Source of the DNA: Candidatus Zixiibacteriota bacterium
GTDB lineage: Bacteria; Zixibacteria; MSB-5A5; SM1-73
DNA: 7,225 bases
Assembly (NCBI GenBank): GCA_020341875.1
Contig: CP070839.1
Span: 2,028,580-2,035,804, forward strand
Direction: 5' to 3'
The notes below the pieces were generated by a model. It was not told the origin of the DNA. It did not search any database and saw only the letters and a list, made by a program, of their open reading frames with translations. A program made the translations under genes and the position numbers. Position 1 is the first letter of the stretch. Each line of letters begins with the position of its first letter. This document shows, piece after piece, positions 1-5,940 of this stretch.

Positions 1-1028
1 ACGACCCATCCACGATCTGCATCGGCGAAGTAGCTTCCCCTGAAGTCTATCCCACTGAATTCGGGCTTACTTCTATCCTCCCAGGTATCCCCCCCGTCAG
101 TGGATCTGACGATGATGCCTCTTGTGCCTACCGACCAGAGGGTGTCGTCATCTATCCGGTAGACGTCCCAAAGGGTCAGGTGTTCGGTCCCTTCTACCAG
201 ACCCCAATGATTCCCGCCATCAGTGGTTTTTATGATGCCCCCGCCAATGCTGACCGACCAAGCCTTTTGGCCGTCTGGGCTGCAGGCGACGTCCACAAGA
301 TAAGCTACGGGGGTGCCAACCTGGAAGGTGTCGAACTCAGCCGAAACGCCCATCTCCTCAAATCTCTCCTTTAGATAATCGGCTGCCTTAAAGATCCCAT
401 CGCTCCATGAATACCTGGTTTTAATCGAATCCTCGACTCCTCCGATTGAGACCGCAACCTCCCCGGTAAGCTCATCTACCCAGGAAAAGAGCTGTGCCTG
501 GTCAACCTGGTCCACTATCCCCTGTATCAAGGGATCATGCTCCGGGGAAAGAAACTCCAGATAGAAAGGAATAGGGGGCGTTGATCGTAAGGGCAGAGGT
601 TTCAGGTGTATCTTTCTCAGTTCCAACCCGAAAGATGTTAGTTCTTCAATCTTCTTGGAGTTCCCCTTCACCAGGGCAATATCCTCGCCGGCAAACAGAA
701 GCCGGGATCTGGCCTTTACCTTTTCCAACTGCAAATCGATCTTCTCAGGAGGTTCCGCTGAGATTAGGTAATAGTCTCCTGTACCTGCCTCCTGATCCAA
801 TATCTGAAAAGTAATCCCCTCACCTGTCAATAACCGCAGATCCTCTCTGCTCGCCCCCGCAACCCAGAACCCCTCGGTCTTGGCATACACCTCGACCTCG
901 GTATTCTCAATCTGATCCACAGTAGCCGGATCTATCCCGTCAATCTTGATCAGATAGCTGCGTTCAGCTCGAGCTGAAACCGACAGAAGACAGCAGCAAA
1001 GTCCCAAGAGAACCAAGAGGTTCTTCAA
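1..1028 (-). CDS. Secreted M28-peptidase-like protein with Ycf48/BNR propeller repeats (5' part; C-terminus beyond window)
   Basis: The frame is open from a TTG at 1028 down to base 1, giving 342 codons. No ATG or GTG occurs near the start, an in-frame stop lies at 1044-1046, and GGAG (1034-1037) sits 5 nt before the TTG. Residues 1-21 form a Sec signal peptide: Lys2, a Leu/Cys-rich core, then a likely cut after ARA. Residues 22-185 are an exported N-terminal region I do not recognise. Residues about 186-235 (LTGEVAVSIGG, then KAADYLKERFEEMG) resemble the segment before the catalytic domain of secreted M28 metallo-aminopeptidases. From about 240 the protein changes to Ycf48/BNR-type repeats, with KTTDGGNHW at 267-275, RSTDGGDTW at 308-316 and a third blade beginning at the edge. 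No M28 zinc ligands are visible, so peptidase activity is an inference. A plain Ycf48-like propeller protein is the alternative. The coding frame is certain; the family is moderately so. Confidence 0.8.
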   Translation of the reverse strand, partial: MKNLLVLLGLCCCLLSVSARAERSYLIKIDGIDPATVDQIENTEVEVYAKTEGFWVAGASREDLRLLTGEGITFQILDQEAGTGDYYLISAEPPEKIDLQLEKVKARSRLLFAGEDIALVKGNSKKIEELTSFGLELRKIHLKPLPLRSTPPIPFYLEFLSPEHDPLIQGIVDQVDQAQLFSWVDELTGEVAVSIGGVEDSIKTRYSWSDGIFKAADYLKERFEEMGVSAEFDTFQVGTPVAYLVDVACSPDGQKAWSVSIGGGIIKTTDGGNHWGLVEGTEHLTLWDVYRIDDDTLWSVGTRGIIVRSTDGGDTWEDRSKPEFSGIDFRGSYFADADRGWV

Positions 1029-1077
1029 ATCTTCTCCGCGAGTTCACAGGTTCCTGAAAGAATAACAGCCTACCTGC

Positions 1078-1105
1078 AATATAAGCGACTTCTGGATCTT
1101 GACAA
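1078..1105 (-). promoter_or_regulatory. Candidate sigma-70 promoter for the minus-strand secreted-protein gene
   Basis: On the minus strand TTGTCA (1105-1100) and TATATT (1083-1078) are separated by 16 bp, each matching the sigma-70 consensus at five of six positions. Transcription would begin near 1071, leaving a leader of about 43 nt before the TTG at 1028. The host's own promoter consensus is unknown, so this is a pattern match only. Confidence 0.45.
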
Positions 1106-1126
1106 GGACAATGTGCCGTATTCCCA

Positions 1127-1139
1127 GTGCCACTGGCAC
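1127..1139. repeat. Perfect 13-bp palindrome, possible operator
   Basis: GTGCCA and TGGCAC flank a single C, giving a 6+1+6 perfect inverted repeat. It lies about 22 bp upstream of the proposed -35 box of the minus-strand gene and 185 bp upstream of yjbQ. Position and symmetry fit a dimeric regulator site, but a palindrome this short can arise by chance. Confidence 0.3.
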
Positions 1140-1323
1140 GGCCCTATATCCTTAAGTCGGCAGAATCCGCTGAGCACCAAAATGGCAGGAGGATGTCTTT
1201 TTTGCTAACGCCCCGGGAATTGGCATTTGCTCATTATATCTTGACTTTTGGATTGTTTTTGGTTTTTTGATCTCAACGAAAACTGATTGATGGGATTACC
1301 AAAGGTTCGCAAGGTCTCTTACT

Positions 1324-1743
1324 ATGAGTGTGGTAACAAAATCCTTTTCGGTGAAAACCAGGGGGGATACCGACATCATAGATATTACCTCGCAGGTAGG
1401 CAAGGCCCTGGAAGAGGCGAAGCTGTCAAACGGGACCCTGACGGTCTTTGTGCCGGGTTCGACTGCTGGGATAACCACCACGGAATACGAGCCGGGATTG
1501 CTCAAGGATCTGCCCGAATTCTACCAGAGGATCATTCCCAAGGGAGCTGATTATCATCATGATTTAACCTGGGGGGATGGAAACGGCTACTCTCACGTGA
1601 GGGCCGCCCTGGTCAGGTCGTTTTATACGGTTCCCTTTGTTAACGGGGAGATGATCCTGGGAACCTGGCAACAGATCATACTGATAGATTTCGACAATCG
1701 CAGACGACAAAGGGACATCGTAGTACAGATAATGGGGGAATAG
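1324..1743 (+). CDS. yjbQ: YjbQ / UPF0047 family protein (secondary thiamine-phosphate synthase family)
   Basis: The 139-residue product is the normal full length for UPF0047, a small single-domain cytoplasmic family. Conserved blocks appear in order: VFVPGSTAGITTTEYEPG at about 41-58, YHHDLTWGDGNGYSHVR at 77-93 with His79, His80 and His91, and the family signature around NGEMILGTWQQI at 107-118, ending in the usual basic/IGE-like tail. E. coli YjbQ has been reported to have weak thiamine-phosphate synthase activity that rescues thiE mutants; the physiological role is unsettled, so only the family call is secure. ATG 1324 fits the family N-terminus; the ribosome site is weak (AAGG about 9 nt upstream). 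mtnA follows 91 nt after the stop on the same strand, so co-transcription is likely. No sign of truncation. Confidence 0.93.
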   Translation: MSVVTKSFSVKTRGDTDIIDITSQVGKALEEAKLSNGTLTVFVPGSTAGITTTEYEPGLLKDLPEFYQRIIPKGADYHHDLTWGDGNGYSHVRAALVRSFYTVPFVNGEMILGTWQQIILIDFDNRRRQRDIVVQIMGE

Positions 1744-1757
1744 GCTTCGTCAGATTC

Positions 1758-1771
1758 GAGGGGCTTCCTTG
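1758..1771 (+). promoter_or_regulatory. Strong Shine-Dalgarno before alternative mtnA TTG start
   Basis: GAGGGG at 1758-1763 is followed by a 5-nt spacer and TTG at 1769, in frame with mtnA. It is stronger than anything in front of ATG 1835, where only an AGAAG-like run is seen. Either mtnA begins at 1769 with a 22-residue extension, or the site is fortuitous. Family alignment favours 1835. Confidence 0.4.
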
Positions 1772-1834
1772 GAAAAGGTTAATCCCCTTCGCTGTGCTGG
1801 GAGGTCCGGTTCAGCAGCAGGATCCGTAGAAGAT

Positions 1835-2857
1835 ATGTCACTGACCGAGAAGCTCAAATTCAAGACCCTGGAGTGGGCAGGCGATCACCTGAGAGTTCTG
1901 GATCAGACCAGACTCCCCGAGGAGACGGTCTACCTTGAGTGCGATACGGTGGACGAAATCGCCTCGGCCATCAAAGACCTGAAGGTAAGAGGCGCGCCGG
2001 CCATCGGCATAGCGGCAGCCTTTGGAGTGGCCATGGGCATGCGGAAGAGGGAGTTTCAGAGTTGGAACGAGCTTGAGGATGAATTGCGCAGAGTTATCTC
2101 CATTCTGGCAGGCACCCGACCCACGGCGGTGAATCTCTTCTGGGCACTGGAGAGGATGAGAAAGGCGGCTAAGACGCATCACGAGGAGAGTCCGGGACAG
2201 ATCAGCCAGTTTCTTCTTCAGGAGGCGATCACCATTCATGAGGAAGATAAGTCGATGTGCGAGAGAATCGGCGAGTTCGGCTCGAGTCTGCTGAAGGACG
2301 GCGACACAGTCCTGACCCACTGCAACGCCGGAGCTTTGGCCACCGGGGGAATCGGAACCGCCCTGGGAATCATTTACACCGCAACCTGGCAAGGGAAGAA
2401 AATCTCGGTCTTCTCCGACGAGACCAGACCCGTGCTCCAGGGATCCAGGCTGACTGTGTGGGAACTTCAACAGCAGGGAATAGACGTGACGCTCATCTGT
2501 GATAACACAGCGGCTGCGGTGATGAGAAGCGGAAAGATCGACTCGGTCATAGTAGGCGCCGACAGGGTGGCGTCCAACGGCGACGTGGCTAACAAGATCG
2601 GAACTTACAGCGTCGCAGTTCTGGCTCACCATCATGGCATTCCTTTCTATGTGGCCGCTCCCAGTTCCAGTTTCGACCCAGCCATCCCTGACGGTGGAAA
2701 GATCGAGATCGAGGAGAGATCGTCTGAGGAGGTGACCGATTCCTTTGGAAAAAGAACTGCTCCTGCTGGATCTGATGTCTACTGTCCGGCTTTTGACGTG
2801 ACTCCGGCTGAACTTGTCACCGCCTATATAACAGAAAAGGGGGTCGAAAGCCGTTAA
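1835..2857 (+). CDS. mtnA: S-methyl-5-thioribose-1-phosphate isomerase
   Basis: The enzyme converts methylthioribose 1-phosphate to methylthioribulose 1-phosphate in methionine salvage; close relatives also isomerise 5-deoxyribose 1-phosphate. It belongs to the eIF2B-alpha/beta/delta-like family. From ATG 1835 it has 340 residues, typical for MtnA. Visible motifs are LEWAGDHLRVLDQTRLP near the N-terminus, the phosphate-site RGAPAIG at 52-58, THCNAGALATGG with catalytic Cys163, SDETRPVLQGSRLT at 194-206, and GADRVASNGDVANKIGTY with catalytic Asp243. These fall three residues from Cys160 and Asp240 of the Bacillus subtilis enzyme, which favours this start. A TTG at 1769 would add 22 residues lacking family character, although it has a better ribosome site (GAGGGG at 1758-1763, 5 nt away). 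No other methionine-salvage gene is visible, so the exact substrate is open. Confidence 0.95.
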   Translation: MSLTEKLKFKTLEWAGDHLRVLDQTRLPEETVYLECDTVDEIASAIKDLKVRGAPAIGIAAAFGVAMGMRKREFQSWNELEDELRRVISILAGTRPTAVNLFWALERMRKAAKTHHEESPGQISQFLLQEAITIHEEDKSMCERIGEFGSSLLKDGDTVLTHCNAGALATGGIGTALGIIYTATWQGKKISVFSDETRPVLQGSRLTVWELQQQGIDVTLICDNTAAAVMRSGKIDSVIVGADRVASNGDVANKIGTYSVAVLAHHHGIPFYVAAPSSSFDPAIPDGGKIEIEERSSEEVTDSFGKRTAPAGSDVYCPAFDVTPAELVTAYITEKGVESR

Positions 2858-2888
2858 GAGCTAAAAGCTTAGAATTCAGAGTTTAGAG
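2854..2888 (+). repeat. Degenerate heptanucleotide tandem repeat, five units
   Basis: Five adjoining 7-mers, TTAAGAG, CTAAAAG, CTTAGAA, TTCAGAG and TTTAGAG, fit the consensus YTNARAR. The array begins inside the mtnA stop region (TAA at 2855-2857) and ends before a G-rich stretch leading to gmhB. Adjacent HindIII-like and EcoRI-like hexamers inside it come from the repeat itself. Such arrays can expand or contract by slippage; a function is not evident. Confidence 0.55.
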
Positions 2889-2978
2889 TGTCACTTTAGG
2901 GGTGGGGAATGGAAAACCGGATTCTCAGAAACGAAGCCAAGAGAGAGTAATGATGAAGAGGCTTTCGAACAGGAACCT

Positions 2979-3545
2979 ATGCCTTCTAAAGCAGCCTTTC
3001 TGGACAGAGACGGGACTATAATCGAGGAGAAGGACTTCATCAGGACGCCTGATGAGATCGAGTTCGTTCCGGGTTCTATTGACGCCATAAAGATGCTTCG
3101 CAGCCTGGGATACAGGATCGTGGTGATTTCCAATCAATCCGGGATTGGAAGGGGAATCCTCACCGACAAGATGGTCGCAGATGTCAACGAGAGCTTTGTC
3201 CGTCGCCTGAAAGATCAGGGTGCGCCGCCGGATGCCCTCTACTTCTGTCCTCATCACCCGGATGATAATTGTGACTGCAGAAAGCCTAGAACGGGAATGA
3301 TTCAGAGGGCCGTACGAGAACTCGGGTTGGACCTGAAAGATGCTGTAGTGGTTGGGGATAAACTCGCGGACGTAAAGCTAGGCAGAAATATCGGAGCGAC
3401 CACCGTCCTGGTGTTGACCGGATACGGAAGGAAAGTGCTGGATAAACTGACAGACATTGACCCGGATGAAAAGCCGGATTTTGTGGCCGAGAATCTTTTT
3501 GGGGCAGTCGGCTGGCTAAGGGATTCGGGAAATCCAGAGCCGTGA
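2979..3545 (+). CDS. gmhB: D-glycero-D-manno-heptose 1,7-bisphosphate 7-phosphatase-like HAD phosphatase
   Basis: GmhB removes the C7 phosphate of heptose bisphosphate in the cytoplasm during ADP-heptose synthesis for lipopolysaccharide. The 188-residue length matches the family. HAD motif I is DRDGT with Asp9 and Asp11; motif II is ISNQSGIGRG with Ser51; a zinc site is formed by Cys90, His92, Cys98 and Cys100, followed by Arg101-Lys102 (motif III); motif IV is VGDKLADVKLG with Asp127 and Asp131. The zinc loop (C-x-H-x5-C-x-C) is shorter than in E. coli GmhB, so the anomer preference cannot be inferred. HisB-type histidinol phosphatases share the layout and are the main alternative. AGGAA (2971-2975) lies only 3 nt before ATG 2979, but no earlier start codon exists in this open frame. 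mtnA ends 121 nt upstream. Confidence 0.88.
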   Translation: MPSKAAFLDRDGTIIEEKDFIRTPDEIEFVPGSIDAIKMLRSLGYRIVVISNQSGIGRGILTDKMVADVNESFVRRLKDQGAPPDALYFCPHHPDDNCDCRKPRTGMIQRAVRELGLDLKDAVVVGDKLADVKLGRNIGATTVLVLTGYGRKVLDKLTDIDPDEKPDFVAENLFGAVGWLRDSGNPEP

Positions 3546-3748
3546 TGCTACCTCATTACCATTAGGGTCTCTGGTGGTAAGACGACCTCAACCGGTATAA
3601 CTACTCCGAGAAAGACCATCTTTGTCATCTCTAGTGGGAAGGGGACGGGTTCGTCCTACCCAATACTCAGATTAGGCAGGTCGTATTTCGTATGAAACGG
3701 TTGGCCATTCTGGAGCTTGGTTTGTAACACTTACCGCGAGGGAGTCTC
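3546..3748 (+). other. Intergenic spacer, open in the gmhB frame, with a hairpin
   Basis: This 203-bp gap holds no recognisable gene. The frame of gmhB continues without a stop for 49 codons past its TGA, ending at TGA 3693-3695, with no start codon inside; the peptide would be Thr/Ser/Gly-rich (KTTSTGITTPRKT in the middle). On the opposite strand 35 codons are also open (3655 to 3551), including an ATG at 3628. GGACG (3643-3647) and CGTCC (3652-3656) form a tetraloop hairpin. No U-tract follows, so it is not a standard terminator. It may be an intergenic repeat, a decayed gene end or chance. Confidence 0.4.
3643..3656 (+). repeat. Short hairpin with GGTT loop
   Basis: GGACG and CGTCC pair across a GGTT loop, and the flanking G3642 and T3657 can add a wobble pair. 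An outer GGG/CCC match (3636-3638 with 3659-3661) is possible across a small internal loop. It sits midway between gmhB and the DUF362 gene. Without a T-run it is more likely a repeat stem or processing site than a terminator. Confidence 0.35.
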
Positions 3749-3751
3749 TTG
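3738..3751 (+). promoter_or_regulatory. Shine-Dalgarno deciding the TTG start of the DUF362 gene
   Basis: GAGGGAG at 3738-3744 ends 4 nt before TTG 3749. An in-frame TAA at 3725-3727 rules out a longer N-terminus, and the first ATG in frame would remove 28 residues of the domain. The TTG is therefore the only sensible start. Confidence 0.75.
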
Positions 3752-4651
3752 AGCAAATCAAAGGTCGTGGTGGTCAAAAGCTCTGGCGTCATCCGAGCTT
3801 CTGGAAAGGTAAACACCAGGCTTCTGGCTCAGATGGTTGAACAGGGACTCTGCAGGCTCACCTCCGAGTCCAGTTCCGAGGATGCGATTAGACATTATTT
3901 TTCACCCAAGGACAAGGTGGGCTTGAAGGTAAACTGCCTGGCAGGGCGCATGGCTTCCACTCATCCGGAGATAGCTCTGGTCGTGGCCGGCCAGTTGAAA
4001 GCCATCGGAGTCAAAGAGAAGAACATGATTATGTGGGACAGGTCGTCGCGCGAACTCGAAGAGGTAGGATACTCATTGAATGCCAATGGAGATGGTCCTC
4101 GTTGCTACGGCACTGATGCTCAGGGAGTAGGCTACTCGCAAGATTTGATCAATTATAGAAACATCGGCAGCCTGCTCAGCCGGATCATGGAGAGCTTCAC
4201 CACTGTCCAGCTAAACCTCCCGGTGCTGAAGGATCACAGCCTTTCCGGGGTGACCTGCGCTCTTAAGAACTACTTCGGCGCAGTCCATAATCCGAATAAA
4301 TATCATGACGATGGATGCGATCCGTTCATCGCTGATCTGAACCAGGTGCCCCAGATAAGGGAACAGCAAAGGCTTGTAGTCTGCGACGCACTGAGAGTGC
4401 AATATAATGGAGGGCCGGCATATCATCCACAGTGGGCGGAGAACTTCGGGGGGATTGTTGTGGGAGATGATCCGGTGGCAGTCGATTTTGTCGGCTACCA
4501 GATCATAGACCGGATCAGGCGCGGACACGGCTTGCCGAGCCTGGAAAAGGCGGGCAGAAAACCAAAGCACATCTTTACTGCAGCCGATGGACAACATAAC
4601 CTGGGGAAGGCTAGCCTAGAGGAAATAGATTTGGTGGAGACGAGGATCTGA
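3749..4651 (+). CDS. DUF362 domain-containing protein, no export signal
   Basis: The 300-residue protein spans a DUF362 domain: VGLKVNCLAGRMASTHPE at about 57-74, the core LPVLKDHSLSGVTCALKNYF at 157-176 running into GAVHNPNKYH (177-186), then CDPFIADLNQVP, a DALRVQYNGGP segment (213-223) and a DDPVAVDFVG motif (240-249). DUF362 has no established reaction; some members carry ferredoxin cysteines or a Tat signal. This one has neither: it begins with the domain's first strand (KSKVVVVKSSGV), and an upstream stop leaves no room for a leader. Scattered cysteines (35, 63, 119, 170, 190, 212) do not form a 4Fe-4S motif. The Tat-signal radical SAM gene starts 26 nt after its stop, so the two are probably co-transcribed and functionally linked. 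Family call is strong; function unknown. Confidence 0.88.
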   Translation: MSKSKVVVVKSSGVIRASGKVNTRLLAQMVEQGLCRLTSESSSEDAIRHYFSPKDKVGLKVNCLAGRMASTHPEIALVVAGQLKAIGVKEKNMIMWDRSSRELEEVGYSLNANGDGPRCYGTDAQGVGYSQDLINYRNIGSLLSRIMESFTTVQLNLPVLKDHSLSGVTCALKNYFGAVHNPNKYHDDGCDPFIADLNQVPQIREQQRLVVCDALRVQYNGGPAYHPQWAENFGGIVVGDDPVAVDFVGYQIIDRIRRGHGLPSLEKAGRKPKHIFTAADGQHNLGKASLEEIDLVETRI

Positions 4652-4677
4652 GACTCGAGGACCAGGGGAGAGGCTTG

Positions 4678-5829
4678 ATGGACAAACTCGACCGAAGACG
4701 ATTTCTGAAATGCTCGCTGGCGGCGGCCGGCGGGATGATGCTACCCCGGGTTCTATCGGGAGGGTCTATCCTCGGCTCTGGTGGGGACGCCTCAGCATCT
4801 GTTGCGCACGCTGGTCTGTCTCAGGTGGAAGCCAGATACTACAAGAAGCTGGAACACAAAGAGATTGAGTGCGAGCTCTGCCCCAGAAAGTGCAAGGTAG
4901 GGGATAGGGAGAGAGGATATTGCGGCTGCAGGGACAATCAGAACGGAACGTACTATACCCTGGTTCATTCCTACCCCTGCTCGGCTAACGTGGATCCTAT
5001 TGAGAAAAAGCCCCTGTTTCATTTCCTTCCCGGAACCAAGGCTTTTTCGATAGCCACGGCAGGCTGCAATCTCAACTGCAAGTTCTGCCAGAACTGGGAA
5101 ATCTCTCAGGTAAGGCCGGAGCAGGTGAGGACTTATCATCTTCCCCCTGAGGAGATAGCTGCCTATGCCCGGGAGAGCGGAAGCAGGTCCATCGCCTATA
5201 CCTATTCCGAGCCGATAGACTTTTACGAATACATGCTGGATTGCGCTACAGCCGGAAGAAAAAGGGGGATCAAGAGCGTGGTGATCACGGCAGGATACAT
5301 AAACCATGAACCCTGGCTGGAGTTGATAAGAGAGGTGGATGCCATCAAGGTTGATTTCAAGGCTTTCACCGAGGATTTTTATCAGGACATCTGCCATGGA
5401 AAGCTGAAACCGGTGATGGATGCGCTGGTCGATTTGGCTCGGAGCAACATCTGGTATGAGCTGGTCTACCTGGTGGTGCCCACCCTCAATGACGACTCCA
5501 ACGATATAAGAAGGATGTCCAAGTGGATGGTGAAGGAGTTGGGCAGTGACGTGCCGATTCATTTCACTCGTTTTCATCCCATGTATCTTCTGAAGAACCT
5601 TCCTCCCACTCCGGTGTCGACCCTGGAGAAAGCTCGCAACGTTGCTTTGGATGAAGGGATGAACTTCGTCTACGTGGGAAACGTATCCGGACACGAGGGA
5701 GAGCACACCTATTGTCCCGGCTGCAGGCAGGTGGTGATAAAGAGGGTCGGATACCGCATCATTCAGATGAATTTGAAGGACGGCAAGTGCAGCTTCTGCC
5801 GCAAGGCCATCCCGGGTGTCTGGAGTTAG
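4678..5829 (+). CDS. Tat-exported AmmeMemoRadiSam-type (PflA-like) radical SAM enzyme
   Basis: From ATG 4678 the protein has 383 residues. GGGGAG (4665-4670) lies 7 nt upstream; the TTG directly before the ATG is a less likely start. Residues 6-11 are a twin-arginine motif (RRRFLK), followed by an Ala/Gly-rich hydrophobic stretch and a possible cut after AHA (residue 45). Next comes a Cys-rich N-terminal motif (Cys65, 68, 72, 82), the DPIEKKPLFHFLPG stretch, and the radical SAM C-x3-C-x2-C at Cys130, 134 and 137 (GCNLNCKFCQNW). The barrel includes YTYSEP and a DFKAF strand. The C-terminus has a zinc-ribbon-like pair, Cys346/349 and Cys371/374. The layout matches the AmmeMemoRadiSam-system radical SAM family, relatives of pyruvate formate-lyase activase. 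AMMECR1 and Memo partners are not in the window. Substrate unknown; export implies folding with its iron-sulfur cluster in the cytoplasm first. Confidence 0.92.
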   Translation: MDKLDRRRFLKCSLAAAGGMMLPRVLSGGSILGSGGDASASVAHAGLSQVEARYYKKLEHKEIECELCPRKCKVGDRERGYCGCRDNQNGTYYTLVHSYPCSANVDPIEKKPLFHFLPGTKAFSIATAGCNLNCKFCQNWEISQVRPEQVRTYHLPPEEIAAYARESGSRSIAYTYSEPIDFYEYMLDCATAGRKRGIKSVVITAGYINHEPWLELIREVDAIKVDFKAFTEDFYQDICHGKLKPVMDALVDLARSNIWYELVYLVVPTLNDDSNDIRRMSKWMVKELGSDVPIHFTRFHPMYLLKNLPPTPVSTLEKARNVALDEGMNFVYVGNVSGHEGEHTYCPGCRQVVIKRVGYRIIQMNLKDGKCSFCRKAIPGVWS

Positions 5830-5831
5830 AG

Positions 5832-5860
5832 GGGGAACGACGAAGCTTCGATGGTTCCCC
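5832..5860 (+). other. Strong hairpin just after the radical SAM stop codon
   Basis: GGGGAAC (5832-5838) pairs perfectly with GTTCCCC (5854-5860), and the interior contains a second palindrome, CGAAGCTTCG (5841-5850). It begins 3 nt after the stop. No T-run follows, so intrinsic termination is unlikely; an RNA-stability or processing element between two co-transcribed genes is plausible. Confidence 0.55.
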
Positions 5861-5881
5861 GCTTGAGAGAAACGGCTTCCC

Positions 5882-5933
5882 ATCGGTTGAAAGAGTGCGT
5901 GGGCTTTCCTCCGTGGCGAGAAGCCCATCCGAT
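5882..5933 (+). other. Second hairpin in the radical SAM / SpeE-like spacer
   Basis: TGGGCTT (5900-5906) pairs with AAGCCCA (5921-5927) across a 14-nt loop, and ATCGG (5882-5886) can pair with CCGAT (5929-5933) as an outer stem. The structure ends 7 nt before ATG 5941 and could influence translation of the downstream gene, whose Shine-Dalgarno is weak. Confidence 0.4.
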
Positions 5934-5940
5934 TTGAGAC

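Larger units (their letters stand above)
1029..1323. other. Divergent intergenic region
   Basis: This 295-bp gap separates the leftward secreted-protein gene from the rightward yjbQ-mtnA-gmhB genes, so it should hold promoters for both directions. The leftward one is proposed at 1078-1105. For the right side I see only a T-rich stretch (1241-1270) led by TTGACT, without a convincing -10 box. A perfect palindrome lies at 1127-1139. No tRNA or other RNA gene was recognised. Confidence 0.6.

Noticed and set aside
581..814. Plus-strand open frame of 77 codons
   Set aside because: It lies within the minus-strand secreted-protein gene, which is continuous with a signal peptide and propeller repeats.
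1193..1270. 25-codon hydrophobic micro-ORF starting at ATG 1193
   Set aside because: The AGGAGG abuts the ATG with no spacer, so it could not serve as its ribosome site, and the hydrophobicity follows from the T-rich sequence.
1241..1271. Possible plus-strand promoter for yjbQ (TTGACT at 1241-1246)
   Set aside because: The best -10 match, TTTGAT at 1266-1271, is poor and 19 bp away; the region is simply T-rich.
1838..2635. Antisense open frame of 265 codons (minus strand)
   Set aside because: It mirrors mtnA, which has all catalytic motifs; the antisense product resembles nothing known.
2865..2877. HindIII and EcoRI sites side by side, resembling a cloning linker
   Set aside because: Both hexamers arise from the heptamer repeat, and no vector-like sequence surrounds them.
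5832..5860. Rho-independent terminator after the radical SAM gene
   Set aside because: The stem is strong but no T-run follows, and a same-strand gene starts 80 nt later.
4792..5928. Long antisense open frame (378 codons, minus strand)
   Set aside because: It lies opposite the radical SAM gene, whose motifs are unmistakable; the antisense peptide is His- and Gly-rich with no family character, as expected from a shadow frame.
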